NCBI GenBank assembly: GCA_028023455.1 | Contig: JAQFVV010012400.1 | Coordinates: 10,842,248 to 10,906,247, forward strand | DNA from: Epiperipatus broadwayi | Taxonomy: Eukaryota; Onychophora; Udeonychophora; Euonychophora; Peripatidae | Direction: 5' to 3' | Length of the DNA stretch: 64,000 nt | Part shown: in pieces, positions 46,596 to 61,389 of the stretch | How the letters are laid out: every line of letters starts with the position of its first letter | Position numbering within the stretch: position 1 is the first letter of the stretch | The notes under the pieces: generated by a model | The model's input: only the letters and a program-made list of their open reading frames with translations | What the model was told of the DNA's origin: nothing | The model's database searches: none | Translations under genes and position numbers: made by a program

Positions 46596-49086
46596 AAACT
46601 ATTTAGATCTAATAATAGGTTAGTTTCTATATATTTTTGACATCTTAGTTATATAAAGACTGTGAGAAACTTTTATTTTTTAACTATGATTATTAATACT
46701 ATTAACAGCATCATGTGATCTCCCCAATCTCTAATATGCTTCCAAGAGCAAGTATTTTCACTCTACTCTAAAGCCATCTACTTTGAGTAAATCATTTTCC
46801 ACTTTAAATCCTAATCTTTACTGAGGAAATCAAAAGCCAGAAACTGCTTATTCTGAAAATAAGGAATTTATAGTTATACTATCTAATGTCTACTGAATAT
46901 TTAAAGTAATAGTAGGTCGTTCTCCAATAGGGTGATGACAAATGTTTTTGAAAGTATATGAAGAAGAATATGAAATATATTGATATCATTCATAAAAAAA
47001 AGTTTTGACTTGTTTTTCCTTTTTAATTTTATCATAGTTATTTATAAAATATATACATTTTTTCTGACATAAATGAAATTAGTTTGATTTTAGTATTATA
47101 AATCTATTTAGATTGTTTATTGAAGAAAAAAAATTAATTAATTCGTTACCAAAAAAATAGAACAATGTTGTGGCTTATTATCTGGAAAATAGCAAAATCG
47201 AAAAATATGGTGAGAGTCTATATAATGAAAGATGGTCAACTGAATTGGAGTGATTTGATGAGTTTCATTAGTCGTGAATGGTTTGTCAAATGATAATAAA
47301 AGATAGAATATAGCCAAAAGATGTTTAAAAAGAAAACAAGTAAATTAGTTTAGAATATATTGGCCAAAACTCAAGAATGGTGAATAACTAAAAACCTCCA
47401 TTCCTTGACATCAGTTTGTGTGAAATCTTTAAAAATTAAAAAGATTATCAAGATTTATATAACAATTCATCAAATAGTTTAAATCCTGAAGGGATTTTAT
47501 AAAACTCAATTATTGACATATATCACACAATCTATTAACAGATAATTCATATTTATAATATTATATCTTAAGAAAACTTTACAACCCAGCTGCAAGAAAA
47601 TAAAAAGGAAAGATAACTATATTCTTATAGCAGAATTGCAAAATTGCCAACTTTAAATTTATTTACAAATAGTAAATTATATTTTACTAAAACTTTGCTT
47701 AGTTATTCATTTTATAGTTATATAAATCAATAATTATTTATCCAGTGCAGTATCTACCAGTAACCATTCAGAAGTAAATACACCTTCACATATGCACTAT
47801 TTATTTATATTGTATGAATATAGAGGCACTGACTTGCAATTGTGAACTAACTTTACACAATTCATTTGTCAATTGAATTTGCAGGTAAACACTAGAATCA
47901 AGCCCTGAGTTAATCATGATAAATAAGGGCTGAATAAAATCTAAGATTAAATGATTCACTTGTTCTTTTAAAACTCTTACTGACAGGTAAGAGCATGTAA
48001 ATTCATACAATGTAAATAAACAATGCATGTATGAAGATTTATTTTCTTCTGAATGGTTACTTTGTAGATGTAAATATATTATTTTGTAAAATCAATTATA
48101 AATATATAATAATTTGGATTTAATTGAATCCTCACATCATTGTAATCAGAAAAATGCTATTTAAGACATAAAATTTTTAAAGCAATATATTAAAATAATT
48201 TTTTAAAGATTAGTATAAAGACTATATGTATACCATTGTAGCAAAGCTGTGATAATAACTGTTGTTATTTTTTTTGATTGCACATGTCTTTTTATTAATA
48301 TATAAATGATAAGTGATCAATTTGAATACATTCCTGTGTCAATCAAATTTTATTGATTTTGTTACCTTTTTCTTTATTTATTCATTGCTCCATATTCATT
48401 GCTTCACTCCTGATTTTTAGTTTTATGTATTGAGTTTAGACTGAGATACAATAACAAGAAGGTTTATGGACAGATGAAAAGACTGACATTATCAGTTAAT
48501 TTGTCATGGCATCCTATTTAAATAAAGCTGGTGAAACTACATTTGTTTTATATTATTTATTGCATAATATGGCTTCCAACATGAAGGCTTGCTGGACACA
48601 AAAATCTTATTGCACATTTAATGACCTAACCTTTGATATAAATTAGCCAAAATGATACACACATACTAATTTGGTCTCATAATTGGCAATTCAAAATGTA
48701 GTCATAATTATAAATTTTACCAAGTATCATATTTATGTTGGGCTTATAAAGTAAAACAGTTTTAAATATTTGAGTGCAAAAGTGCTGAAATAATAAAGTA
48801 GGAGCTGTTATTCACCAGGAATCAATATTGTTAATTGGTTAGTGCTAAAAAAATTTATTGATTTAGTTTATTATTTTATTCTATATTAAGAATAATCTAG
48901 AGACACATTTACTTACCAGCAATTAGATATTTAGGTGATTAATTATGAGCCAGATATCTGAAAAAATTCTAAATTTGTTTAAAATTTTTCAGACACATGA
49001 AAACATACTCAAAAATTTTCTAAATTTGAACTCTAGATCATGATCACAGTAGACAAATATGCTGTTACATCATGAGGTTCTTCACT

Positions 49087-49132
<46 letters not shown>

Positions 49133-52100
49133 TTATTTATACTCATGTTATTTTCAAGATAGTCTAATTTTTAAATAAGGAATTTAGCTAGATTACAATT
49201 GTTAAACTAAGTAAAATATTTAAAAGGTATTTATTAATTTTCAATAGAAAATAAATAACAAGATATTATCATTTTTTAAAACTTGTTATCAGTTAATTAA
49301 ATAGGATTAGAATTCTTTCTTTGAAGAAATGAATTGTGTTTTCCAAATTAATGTATAAATAGAATGTTGCATTATTCAAAGTAATTAAGGAAAAAGAAAT
49401 GAAAACAATAGCAAGTGATTTTCTAAGTAATTAGAATATCTTAAAAAAATTTAGGGGGGAAAGGAATGTAATCTTTTTATAAAAAAGAAAATCATTTGGT
49501 CATGATTTAAATCTATCATTTCTTAGGCAGCCATATGATTAGATGAATACCAATGATAATTTTAAATATAAGATCATGTAAGTAGGAGTCAATAGCAGTC
49601 CAGATTTAGTGAGGTGAAGAGTATAAAGTTGAGCCCAGAAATTAAAACTTAAACTAATCTCACTACTACTTAAAAATAATTTTTAAAATGGAGTCTATGA
49701 AAACTATGAGATTAGCTAAAAGCTGAATATTATTAACCCAACTGTATAATCACTTTTACTAAAAAAATGTAGTAGGAAAATATGCCTGGGAGAAATTTTC
49801 ATTAAGCTTTATGTATTAATACAGTCCAAATCCTGACAGTCTCAGCTTGTGTTAACCTGAAGAATTTATTAAACTGAAAACTTATGGTAACCTGACATGG
49901 AAATTATTATATGCAATCTTAGATCTGCAAAAAGAAAAATGTTAATGGAAGCACTGAAATGAAGATTATTATTAAACTGAAATTTGGAGTTTAAAAAACT
50001 AATTTTTAATGAAAGTATTTATTAAATTGGAAACTTGTGTTAATCTGATATGAAAATGATTAAACTTTCAAATTTGAAGTGACAACAAGAAAAAGATAAT
50101 GAAAGAAATGAAATGATTATTAAATTGAAAATCTGGAGCAAAAAAAGCTTAATAAAAATAACTATTTGAGAAAATTGTCAAAGGAAAAACTGAAGGAAGA
50201 GATTTAAGTAAACTGTTAACTGCAAAAGTTGTAAGAAGAAATCTCAACCAAGTAATCATAAAAGGACTAAATGAAAAAAGCATGGTAGTAAGATGTAGTA
50301 GTCAGCATATCTACATTTATAAATATTATTTTCAGAGAAAGTGATAATTGGAAATAACTAATAACTTTTTATTAGTTGTTTGATTGAAAATATTTTTGTC
50401 TGTTTCAAAAAAGTATGGGACTTTTCCATTTTCAAAAAACAAAGGAAAAGATTTATGTTAGTGCTCAATTCATTTTTTAATGTGAAATGTTTTTTAGAGT
50501 TTAATTATTATAAGGGAATAACTTATTTGGAATTGAGTAAGTTAATCAATAAGAATCAACTGAGAATATTATATTTGCTATATAAAATCATATTCAATGT
50601 GTAAAATTATATTTTAACTTTGGGTTTGTGATATTATCATTTTTTTCTGAATTTTCTTATTTTTTATTTATTAATTAACGTAATTAAATAATTGTTCTTA
50701 AAAATTAATAGTTGCCAAAATTATTTATTGTTGGTGTTTTTATTCTTACTAATAGGTATCTGTTTCTATAAATTAACAATATCTGTTTCTGTGAATTAAC
50801 AGTATGCATGACTGAATTTATTATAGAGTTGTGCTTATAAAATAGATTGTTTATTGTATTTTTTTTGTTCAGTCATGATTCCTAAAGTTCTTGCAATCCC
50901 AGGCTAGTTTTGATCATAACTGTATTTATAATACAACATGGGAACATTTTTGTGTGTGTACATTCAGAGGATTTTTTAGATGGCACCAAAGTAAAGATCA
51001 CCTTTAAAGTCCACTCACTTCATTCTATTTTATATATTTGAAATTAGTTTATAAATGACTGGTACCCTCGTGGTACCTGATGGCTACAAGCATTGATACT
51101 ATTTGCATAGTAGAAGGTTCAATAATTTGTTTATGTTCATAGTTATGTTAGATATTTTAGCATCCATATATGTGTGTGTGCAGATAAAGTTTTGATTGGT
51201 TTTATAATATTCCCTAAGTATAGCATTGTCTAAATGATAATTAGCCCCAGATTTTATTAGCAACCTCTTTTAACTTTAGTCAAAAGATAGAACTATTGAA
51301 TATTAATGATTAATGCTAGGGATGGTACATTATTATATTATTTATAATGCTAATTTCTGTTACTGACAATGATGACTTCTATTATTCCTATGTACTGCCA
51401 TTTTAATATATATATATTTAGTTTGTTGTGTATGTTCTCATAATTTTATATGAGTCTTAAAAAAAAAATTTGAATATGTCGTAACTGCAAAATGGCACAT
51501 TTTTCTTTATTGTATATTAAGAAAAATATGAAGAAGATGAGAAGTGATGAAACACTTTGTTCTTTTATTCTGTGTCTGTCTTTGCTACAGGATTTCACTT
51601 TACCTTATTAAATTACACTATCATTAGTATACATTGCTAAATGAAAAATTTGAATTCTCCTCAGCCTCTTTTTTCATCTTATTGTATATTTAATGAAATT
51701 TTAAGTAAATAAAAAACAATATTTTTTAAGTTAGTAAATTAAATTTGCTAAAAACTTTATTTATTTTTAAAAAGCCTTTAAATCTCATTTGTGATGTCTA
51801 GAGAAATGATATATGTTAATCAAATAAATATTTGATTTAACAGCATCCTTTCAAAGTTATTTACGATATGGATATTTAAAATATAAACAGATATGAAAAT
51901 AAATAGAATAAAGTGATAGTTTATATATATGTGTGTGTGTTAATGTATATGTGTAAGACATATTCTTATTATATAATAATAGGAAATGTACCAAGAATAT
52001 TTTTAATAAAAAGAAATATAATAGTGATTTCTAGTACAAATTTAAATTTAATATCATTTACTGGCACATAATATAAAATAAATAGCGAAGTATTTAACAC

Positions 52101-52369
52101 TATATATATACACATATATATATATATCAGTTACAATCTATCCTCAGCAGTTATTGACTACCTCAAAATAACAAGTGTAACTCCATATATAAATAGCTTT
52201 TTTGGAGGCTATCGATTTTTAAAGTAAGAATATGTTAAAATACTATCACAATTTTATATCGTGTTTAAGCAGATCATATAATATTAAATACATTTTCTGC
52301 AAAGCAAAAGCAATTATAGTAGAATTTAAACTTTACCTGACTTGGTACTTATTATAAATATTAAATTAA
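46596..52369. other. AT-rich DNA without recognised genes
   Basis: No exon recognised. Diverged repeats of an ATTATTAAACTGAAAACT-like phrase occur about 49840-50130. A (TA)n(GA)n microsatellite lies at 49088-49131. Confidence 0.5.
49088..49131. repeat. (TA)n(GA)n microsatellite
   Basis: An uninterrupted TA run changes directly into a GA run. Confidence 0.9.
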
Positions 52370-53115
52370 AGTGGATTTAAACGCAGACTTTCAAGCTTCA
52401 TTCAGTGATACACTCTATATTATATAACTGATACACAAGACAACATACATGTGAAAAAGATAGTGATTTCCAATATATGTATTTCATGCTATACAAGCAC
52501 TCGTCAATTGGTTCAGATAATCATCATCCACACATATATACAAATCAGTGCTCAGTTTATATTAAGGAAGCTTGAAAGACTGTATTCAAATCCCCATTAA
52601 TTACATCTAGCTTATATGTATACACTATACATGTATTTAAAAATTACAGTTTCAGTCTATATACTCATCATCTTTCTTTGTATTAAATAGACATATTAAA
52701 GTTGTACATATGAGGGATCAAAGTGACATAAGGTCAACATGGGTAAGACAATAATATTGGCATCAACAAGGGCTTTGAGCATTTCATCATCAGATTTTCA
52801 ATGATATAGATGGGTGAAGTGTTGAAGAGTATAAAAGATGTAAATCTATCCATTAAAGTTTGTAGATTTGTTATCTTGATATAAACTGAGCACTCATTGT
52901 AGGGGATGATGGTCCAGACCAACTTATGAGTCCTATTTCAGCACAAAATATGTATATTGGAGATCATTTATCTTTTTCACATGTGGTCATGTATATCAGT
53001 TATATAGAGTAGAGTAGATGACAGAAGGAAACTTGAAATTCTGTATTCAAATCCTCTTTAATTGCATCTAACTTAAATATATATACTATACTTGTATTTA
53101 AATATTACAAAAGTT
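52370..53115. mobile_element. Second copy of the tRNA-headed inverted repeat
   Basis: The right end (CACATGTGGTCATGTATATC, then B-box-like GTATTCAAATCC) and an inverted left end match the 24.4-25.3 kb element. The interior shares ACATATGAGGG, GTCAACATGGGTAAG and TTTTCAATGATATAGATGG with it. An extra B-box block (GTATTCAAATCCCC) lies near 52590. Decayed; no coding. Confidence 0.6.
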
Positions 53116-53258
53116 AAATTAAATATATAATATTTAAAAAATTCACAGAGAATATTTATAATAAAAGGAAAGCATTTATAATAATCACCAATTTATTTAA
53201 AATTTGAAATGAAATTTATATTTTTTAAAATAAGTAGGTATTAAGAATATATATATAT

Positions 53259-53491
53259 TAATAATTCAAACAAATATATTTAACACAGTATTCAAAATTA
53301 AATAATATATTCTTTACCAGAAGTACTTTCAATTGTTTCACTGACAATCTTTATCAACTGTTAGCGTATTTGTATTTTTGTACTATTAATAGTTGATAAA
53401 GATTGTCAGTGAAACAATTGAAAGTACTTCTGGTAATGAATATATTATTTAATTTTGAATACTGTGTTAAATATATTTGTTTGAATTATTA
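53259..53491. mobile_element. Near-perfect 101-bp foldback hairpin
   Basis: Arms 53259-53359 and 53391-53491 are inverted with a single mismatch seen, separated by a 31-bp loop. The outer edge is TAATAATTCAAAC and the inner edge TTTATCAACT. Transcribed RNA would form a hairpin of about 100 bp. The high arm identity implies a recent origin or ongoing conversion. Confidence 0.88.
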
Positions 53492-53549
53492 TTATATGAT
53501 TTAAAAATACAGACATTTAATGGTTGTAGTTATATATATATTGTAACCT

Positions 53550-54060
53550 ACGAGAATGAGATGGGGGTATGAGAAAGTGAAAAGAGATAGAGAAAGAGAA
53601 AATGCTAATAATGAAATGGGAGATAAAAATGATAATGATGAAAGGTAAGTGGAAAGGAAGATGAAGAAGATGATAAGGGAGGTGTAGAGAAAGATAATGC
53701 TACTAATGAAATGAGAGAGGGGTGTGAGAAAGAAAGAGAAAGAGAAATATAATACTAATAATGAAATGGAGATAAATGATAATGGTAAGAATAAATGATG
53801 GAAAAGAATCGAGGAGGAAGAGAAATGGGGAAAGGTAACAGAAATGATATATGTAATGGAGAGAAAAAGGAATGAGATGATTGAAAGATATGAGATATAT
53901 AAGGAGAAGATGGAATAAAGGAGAGAGAAATGAAATGAGATGATAGAAGAAATTCTTAACGAATGTTTTAAATGGCTGAGATGATAGAAAGATATGAGAA
54001 ATGACATGAAAAGAAATGGAATAAAATTGAAATGAAATGAAATAAAATATAAATGAGAGA
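53550..54060. repeat. Purine-rich, C-poor tract
   Basis: About 510 bp of GA-rich plus strand with only roughly ten C before the last 20 bases, built from diverged GAAATGAGATGA-type phrases. The 168-codon minus frame at 53501-54007 is the Ser/Leu/Phe-rich shadow of this composition. Confidence 0.85.
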
Positions 54061-57000
54061 CTCTAAACGACTTGGCTCAGTGGGGTTACAATAAATTTAA
54101 AGAAAAGAGATGATGATCCAGAGATGTATAATCAAATAAAGGTCAAATACAATACTGATGAACTATAACTATTACAGTATATTGATATTTTAATAAACCA
54201 TACAAAAGATTATCTAAAATCACTAATCAATGCTTATTATATTAGTCCTACCAATAAATTATACACTCTCTGAATAAGATCTATGATGCTTTGCTTTAAA
54301 ATATTATCTTACAAAATTATATTTACTAAAAAAACAAGAGTAAATAACCTCAGGGATTTTAAAACTAACACTCTTGTGTAAAATTAAAATTTAAGTTAAG
54401 TTGCCTAATAAAGAATTACTGTGATTAATAAATAAATAAGTGACATCTTAGCTGACCATAAATAATTATGACATGTTCAATCTTAAAATAATAAACAAAA
54501 CAAATATTAATTCACAAAATTTAATGAATCAATTTAAATTTAACTAATAATGGCCTATTATCTAAGATATTACTTGAGCAGAGAAAAGAGCAAGGGTACT
54601 TTTAATGCCTTTCCATACTCACAGACAACCACTAAAGACCTCAAATGCAAATGAATTAGAATTCTTTAAATATATCAGATTTAAGATGATGATAGATGAT
54701 GTGCAGTGAATATAAGATAAGGTGCAGCTTTTAAAATAATATTAATTAAAATATTCTTCTGAAGTACTAATATTGTTAATCTGATATTGCATAATCTTCA
54801 GTCTGAAAAATATACTGATAATTTTAAAAAAATAAACTTTTAACTAAGTATTTAATTAGGTATCCGCTCTAATGCAATTATCTGTATTTATGATTCAATA
54901 TGTGAATCATTTACTTTAACATAGCTTTTTTTTTTAATTTTCAAAATAATATTAACTATATTTAATTAACATAGAATATACTTGTAAATTTTTAAATTGA
55001 AGTTTCAATAACTTTTACATTTTAAGATTTTGTGAACTTGGAACCCAAGACAATAATACATTCTCATATAAAAGTAAAATAAACAAAACAAAACTTTTGA
55101 AATAATAATAATTTGATTTATTAATAATGAGAAGAAATGTTTACAAATGTAGTAGAATACAAACAATGCCAATACCGCACTAAGATTTAATATAATTATT
55201 TGGACTCTTAACAGTTTTATTTAACTTACATTAATACACTTAATAACCGACAAAGGTTATTCAATATTACTTTCTTTTGATAATTAGATTTTTATCAAAA
55301 AAATACTTTAAATTTTAATTATCATATGTACTTAATAAACACACTACTATTCTTCTTTATTAGACTAATTTATACCATTATTGTGTCATCTAATATCAGA
55401 ATAACACACAGAACTAGGTTTATATTGAAAACCCTAAGCTTAATTTTACACTCCTCAACTTAACAAACGCTAAGTTGGAATAAGCATATTCAGCAATATT
55501 TTTGAAAAATATCATCACTAGTTTCACGGATATAACTAATATCATAGCTAGATATATGTTTAAATTAGATTAAGCTAATATTAAAATTAGACTAACTTAA
55601 GTGTATCGGGCAATCATTCATCAGAGATCAGTTATACTTTTTTTTAAAAAATAACTTTAGTCCACATAAAATTATTCCCTCAATGTTTTAAAGATAATGA
55701 TGTAACAGACTTACAAATCCAGCGGCGAAATTCTGGATGAAAATATTAAATTAATATGTGTGAATTGCCACTTATACCATATGCATATTTAACATACTTT
55801 AAAATAAATATAACTTATTGTTGGTTAGCTTGTGCATAATAAAACTATCATAGCGACACAATTCAAACATTGATATACCTATGAGCCTTAAATTAGCTAC
55901 AACTACCTGAAGAAATACATTTCCTCAAACAAGCATATCTTGTCATCACAAATATAAAACAAATGCAACATCACCTACTGTGGTGGAATTAGCATTAAGT
56001 CATCATGAATGATAGGCAAAAAATATAAAAATACTAAGCTCCTCAGAGCTGGAAAAGAATGTGGTGGTTTCCAAAAATACCTAACTACGAGGCAAAATTA
56101 AGATGTCTGAAATTCATCTTCAGTACATCTGGGAATAGGAACCCCCACCAGAAAAGCACAATCCTCTCATGGGATTTCCAATGCTTATAAATGTGATCAT
56201 CATCACTGAAAAATACAATACAATATCCTCTTTTTTGGGGACAAGCACTATCAAATCATGGAAATACAATACAATAAGGATGGAGGATTTTCTTGACTCC
56301 ATAAAGCATATTCAAAAGTATGAACTAAGCCTAATTCTTGAGGCTAACAAATACTAACCAATAGCAAGATATATATACTTCACCTTAATTAATTAAGTTA
56401 TTCCTAAGAAGTCTAAAAATACAAAACGTATATCCAATGTTCGAACCAACAAAGCAAACTATGTGTCAACTGACTACTATAGAAAATACTTTAAAATTAA
56501 ATGCATATAAAATTCTAGGCAAGGCACAATGCACACATAACAAAATATTAAATGCTAAAATATAGTAACTAGTGGACTTTTAAAATTGTAAATTAAATGC
56601 AAGAATATTTACTTCTCGATGAATATAAAATATTTGTAGTTATTATTAATATAACATTCATAAAACAAATGAATGGATATTCTCTGATAAACTTCTTTAG
56701 TAAATTTAAAATAAAAATTGAGTAAAATATCCCATTTATATAAAAATAAGACCATGATATTTAAATCTCTATAATAAAATTATTAAATAGAAATTAGCTA
56801 ATGTAATGCTTAATAAATCAACTAAATCTACTTAAGAATGGCAAAGAAAGTTTGCTCATTAAATAAACCTATTTCATTTTAAAATTATAACCTTAGTTTA
56901 CCTGTATATTTATGCAAAAGTGTTACAAAAAAAAAATTATTAATAGCATAAATATTTTTATGGTTTTCTTTTTTAAAACCAATAAAGCAGACCATAAAAA

Positions 57001-57109
57001 ATAAATAAATAATAGTACATTAATTCAAGTTCATATTTTTGCTCTATAATGATTTTTCCATTTCATAATGTGTAGACAATTTATCCAGGTTAAGATATTT
57101 ATCAGAATT
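54061..57109. other. AT-rich DNA without recognised genes
   Basis: No exon or transposon identified. Confidence 0.5.
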
Positions 57110-57660
57110 CGAAGCTTCAATTAATTCTTCAACCACCTCTTACGAGGCATCTCGTCAACATCTGACGTCACTCTAACTCTGTTAGTTCTTATGCTAAAAT
57201 ATTCGTTTGACAGGTATTGATTAGGTTTTTAAAAGTTCTGTAAGATGGTGCCCTCTTCCGAATTATTTTACAAGTAAAAAATCAAAAAAACCGCATTTTA
57301 AACTAAACAAAGAAAGAACCTTGTCAGTAATTGGTTGTCAGCCAGCTCTCAGCCGAAAAAGACATTCTGATTGGCTGGAAAGAACAAAGAAACCTGATCA
57401 AAGAAAATAAAGAAAAACGCTGAGATTTTCATTTCGAATGCAATTTAAGTATTAAAAAAATATAATTTGAGAAATTAAACTAGTTTTTTAAAAAATATAC
57501 CAAAAAAAACAAAATTATTTTCGAAAAATATTGAAGATTTTAGTAAAAATATTTAAGATTTAGCAAAAAGAAATCTTTACTTTTCGATAACGTAAAATTG
57601 AAAAAAAGCGTTTGCGTCAGCACTTTTTTGTTTAGACATTAGCTTTATATTTGCCGAAAT
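57110..57660. promoter_or_regulatory. CpG cluster with CRE and CCAAT boxes, likely promoter
   Basis: About fifteen CpGs fall within 520 bp, in a window where CpG is otherwise rare. A palindromic cAMP-response element TGACGTCA sits at 57163-57170. Two inverted CCAAT boxes, ATTGGT at 57330 and ATTGGCT at 57370, lie 40 bp apart. No TATA box is obvious. This resembles a CpG-type promoter or first-exon region protected from methylation. I see no coding exon beside it, so direction and gene are unknown. Confidence 0.5.
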
Positions 57661-60600
57661 TGAATATATTTTATAATAAATAAATAGCAATTTATTTTTG
57701 AAAGAACTTTTGTTCTCTTTCATAACCTGAAAAATTAGTAATATACTTTTTATAAATGTATCTGAGTTGAATTTAATATTATAGGCGAATATGTTTTAAC
57801 AATAGGCTTTGTCTTCAGTTTGTGAGTTGGCCAATTAAAAGATTTGATTTTTACCTCATACAACCAATAATATAATTAGCGGTTTAAGGGTTAATACATT
57901 TATACACATGGCAATCATTTCCAAATGAAAATGTTCAATAGTTCATTAATAATATTTTTTTAAACAATTTTTAAAAAAAAAATTAAATAATAAGATTAAG
58001 ACGGCATGAAACAAAATAAATTCTTCAGCTGAACACACTTTAATTTATTTATAGGATCCCGAGTTTAAAATTGCATATAATAATAATAAGAATATCTTTC
58101 TATCTGAATTTCTTTATCTTCTTTTAGGAAAATGCTTCTTTTGAAATATAATTTTTCTTAAGTACTTTTCCTAATAATATTCCAAGATGTATTTATTTTT
58201 AAAATTAATTTCCTTTGCTTACTTTTAAATATGAGAGTAGAAATTTTTTTACTGTTCAAAACATTTCTCCGTTTATATGCTATAATTAATGCCATAAAGT
58301 TATTTTTAAATACTGACAAGTATGACCATTTATAATGTACCCAATAACTATAAATTTATTATTAACCCTTACAAATTGCTTTAAAGTTTTACTTCCAAAT
58401 ACATGTTCTTTCTTACTGTGTAAATAAGAATTATCCTTTTAAATGTATATATTATCAGTTTGCGTTTAGATAAACAAATCATTTTCATATATGTCAAGAT
58501 ATAAGTAATAACTTTTCCTTTTTTAAATAAAAAAAATCATTCTTTATAGTTTCACTGTAATCAAATGTAGCAGCTTCATTATAATGTTCTTTTTAAACTT
58601 TTAAAAAAAAAATTCTTTTTTTTTTTTTACATATACTTTTAATCTAACAGGAAAAATAATTAGCATTTTACTTTCAAAATAGTTTAATACAACCGAATGC
58701 TCATTTCCAAGTAAAGAAAATTAAATAAGTTAATGTCATATAATATGTGAGTCGCTTCATTTACTTTAGACATTTTTTTTACTATAATTTCTATGCCTCA
58801 ACTGAAATTCAAAGTGTCAGAAAAATGGATTACCTTTTCTTTTTAGCCCTCCATCACTACAGGATGATTTTAAATATTTTAAACATACTTGTATTTTTTT
58901 TAAAAATATCAAGTTCTTTTTAAAAAAATTACTTTTATTAATAAAATTTTTAAAATCCTGCACCAGTTGAATCCAAACAAGATCAGCCCTTGGATGGTCC
59001 CTTGATCTCCATTTTATCTCACAATTTTTCATCCACCTACAATTCATTTAAAAACCAATAAAAATTATTTTTTTATTAAATTTTAATATTCTGACAAACC
59101 AGCTGTAGAATCAATCTACTGACATAATCAATATAATTTTCCCATACCACATGAGCTTCAGCTGCAAAGTCAAAATTTTAATATTACAAATATTATGCAA
59201 CAATTGTTTTTTTTTGATATTTTATACAACACAATAGTAAGAAATATAAAATTTAAAGTTATACCTTTTATTAAACCCTTAAATATTACATTAAAAATAA
59301 TTTTATCCACACATTTGCTTTATTTACTTATTTTAAACAATATGGGAGTTAAATTATTTTTTATTCTTATGTGTCCATGTCTATGCATACACATATTCTC
59401 ACATACGTCTGGTCTTACATTAATTGTTTAAAAATATTTTTTTAGAATTACAACAATAAAATGTTAATGATTATTTAATCTAAATAACTTTTATAACTGG
59501 AATGTTAAACTACAAAACTAATAACAAATATTCTTATTTTTTTAATAAAAACTTACATATCATTTTAGTAAAATTTATTACTTAATTATTCCGACATTTA
59601 TAATATCTTATTATTATTCTTTAGACATTTGAATGGATTATACAGTAGTTATTTTAGAATATATTTACTATTTATCAATTCATCATTTTTTTAACATTTG
59701 TTTATGTTAAATTATTACCTAATATCTCTTATCAAACCAACTAATACTATTAAAAATATTTAGATTATCCTATTTTAATAATTAACTAGTTTAATTTCCA
59801 TTTTTATCATCATTATTTTTTTTAAATCCAAAATTTTAAACAAAAGGTTAAGCTAAGATAACCTTGATTACCTCTTGGAACTAAGTGACACTTCAGTTAG
59901 GTACAATATATATATATATATATGAAGTTCTGCTTTTTGACTTAGTGAGTTAGTGTTTAAAAGTCTAATATCCAATGAAGATAAATTATAACTAAAGGAA
60001 AAGGTAGTATGTTAAATAATGGTAAATGTTATTAAATTATTAAGATACTAAATATGCTTATCATTATATATATATGTGTGTGTGTGCATGTTTCAGATTT
60101 ATATACATACATTTGTTTGTTATTAAGGTTCACAGTATATAGCATCTGAGCAGATGACATCATTCAAAGATGTTGAAGGTATGTCTTAAAACTGATTTTT
60201 GAGCATATCTTAAACATGGACTGAATAATTTCTATGACTATGATAATTGCAGATATGATCCAATCAAAACATTGGTATAATGCTAATATTGGTAACAAAC
60301 AAAGGTATATATGGCAAATCCGAAATATATTTTTACATGTTTTATTTGTGCTAATCTTCACTTTTAATATAAGTAAAATTAAAAAAATTTAACATTAATT
60401 ACTATGTAACAAAACATTTAAGCCTAACACTAAGCATAATACTGCAGTGCCCTTTAATATCAAAACCATTTACATTGCAAAGAGGAAATACAGCGATTTT
60501 ATGTGGATAATAGATTTAAACAATGATATAAATCAGAAAAACAAACATTTTTACAAAGGCATCCATGTAGCTTCATTCAAATTGATTATAATTAAACAAA

Positions 60601-60764
60601 CTTATAAACTGATAAAAGTTACTAACTAAATCTTTAATCATTTTTTTATATGATCCACAAAAAAGAAAGTGAATTAATTTTTTACTTAGCAATGAAGATA
60701 TTTTATTGCTAAATGATATTGCATTAATATCTCAAGTGTTTAGGACAATAATTGTTCCATTTAT
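57661..60764. other. AT-rich DNA without recognised genes
   Basis: No feature beyond A/T runs and (TA)n stretches near 59908 and 60065. Confidence 0.5.
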
Positions 60765-61389
60765 ACATATATAAATACTTTATCAATCAAATTATACACA
60801 ACTCAAAATAATAGACAACTGGAAATTTAATTTAATTTCATCAAATCGATTTTCATTCACAAATGAATCTTCTCAAAATGTCATTTTTAAAATTAATCAT
60901 GTGACAATAAACTTTCTACAGCTTTATACTCTCTCTAATCGTCATGACTAGAAATAAACCTATGTAAAAATAAAACATTATTATCATCATCATCATCATC
61001 ATTATTATTATTATAAAATTACACATATATAAACATCCATTATATATTTTCTTATTCATCTTTTTTATTTTTATACTACTATCTATCATCAAATAAACTA
61101 ATCCCCTTTTATACTATCAACACATATACATTCATATATATATATATTACAGCTTCTTATTTTCTAACACTGACAATTTCCTTCCCAATTGTATTATACC
61201 ATTGATCATCTTAATATATATACATCCTTTATACATTCTCTTATTAATCTTTTTCCTACTTTATAACTACTATTTATCAACAAACAAACAACTCCTGCCT
61301 TCTACTATCAATACATATACATTCTTACATATTACAGTTTCCACTTGTCTAACAATGATCATGTCCCTCCCAATTTTATCTAATCATTG

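Noticed and set aside
53501-54007. 168-codon serine/leucine-rich frame with apparent membrane segments
   Set aside because: It is the antisense of the purine tract; its composition follows the low-complexity DNA.
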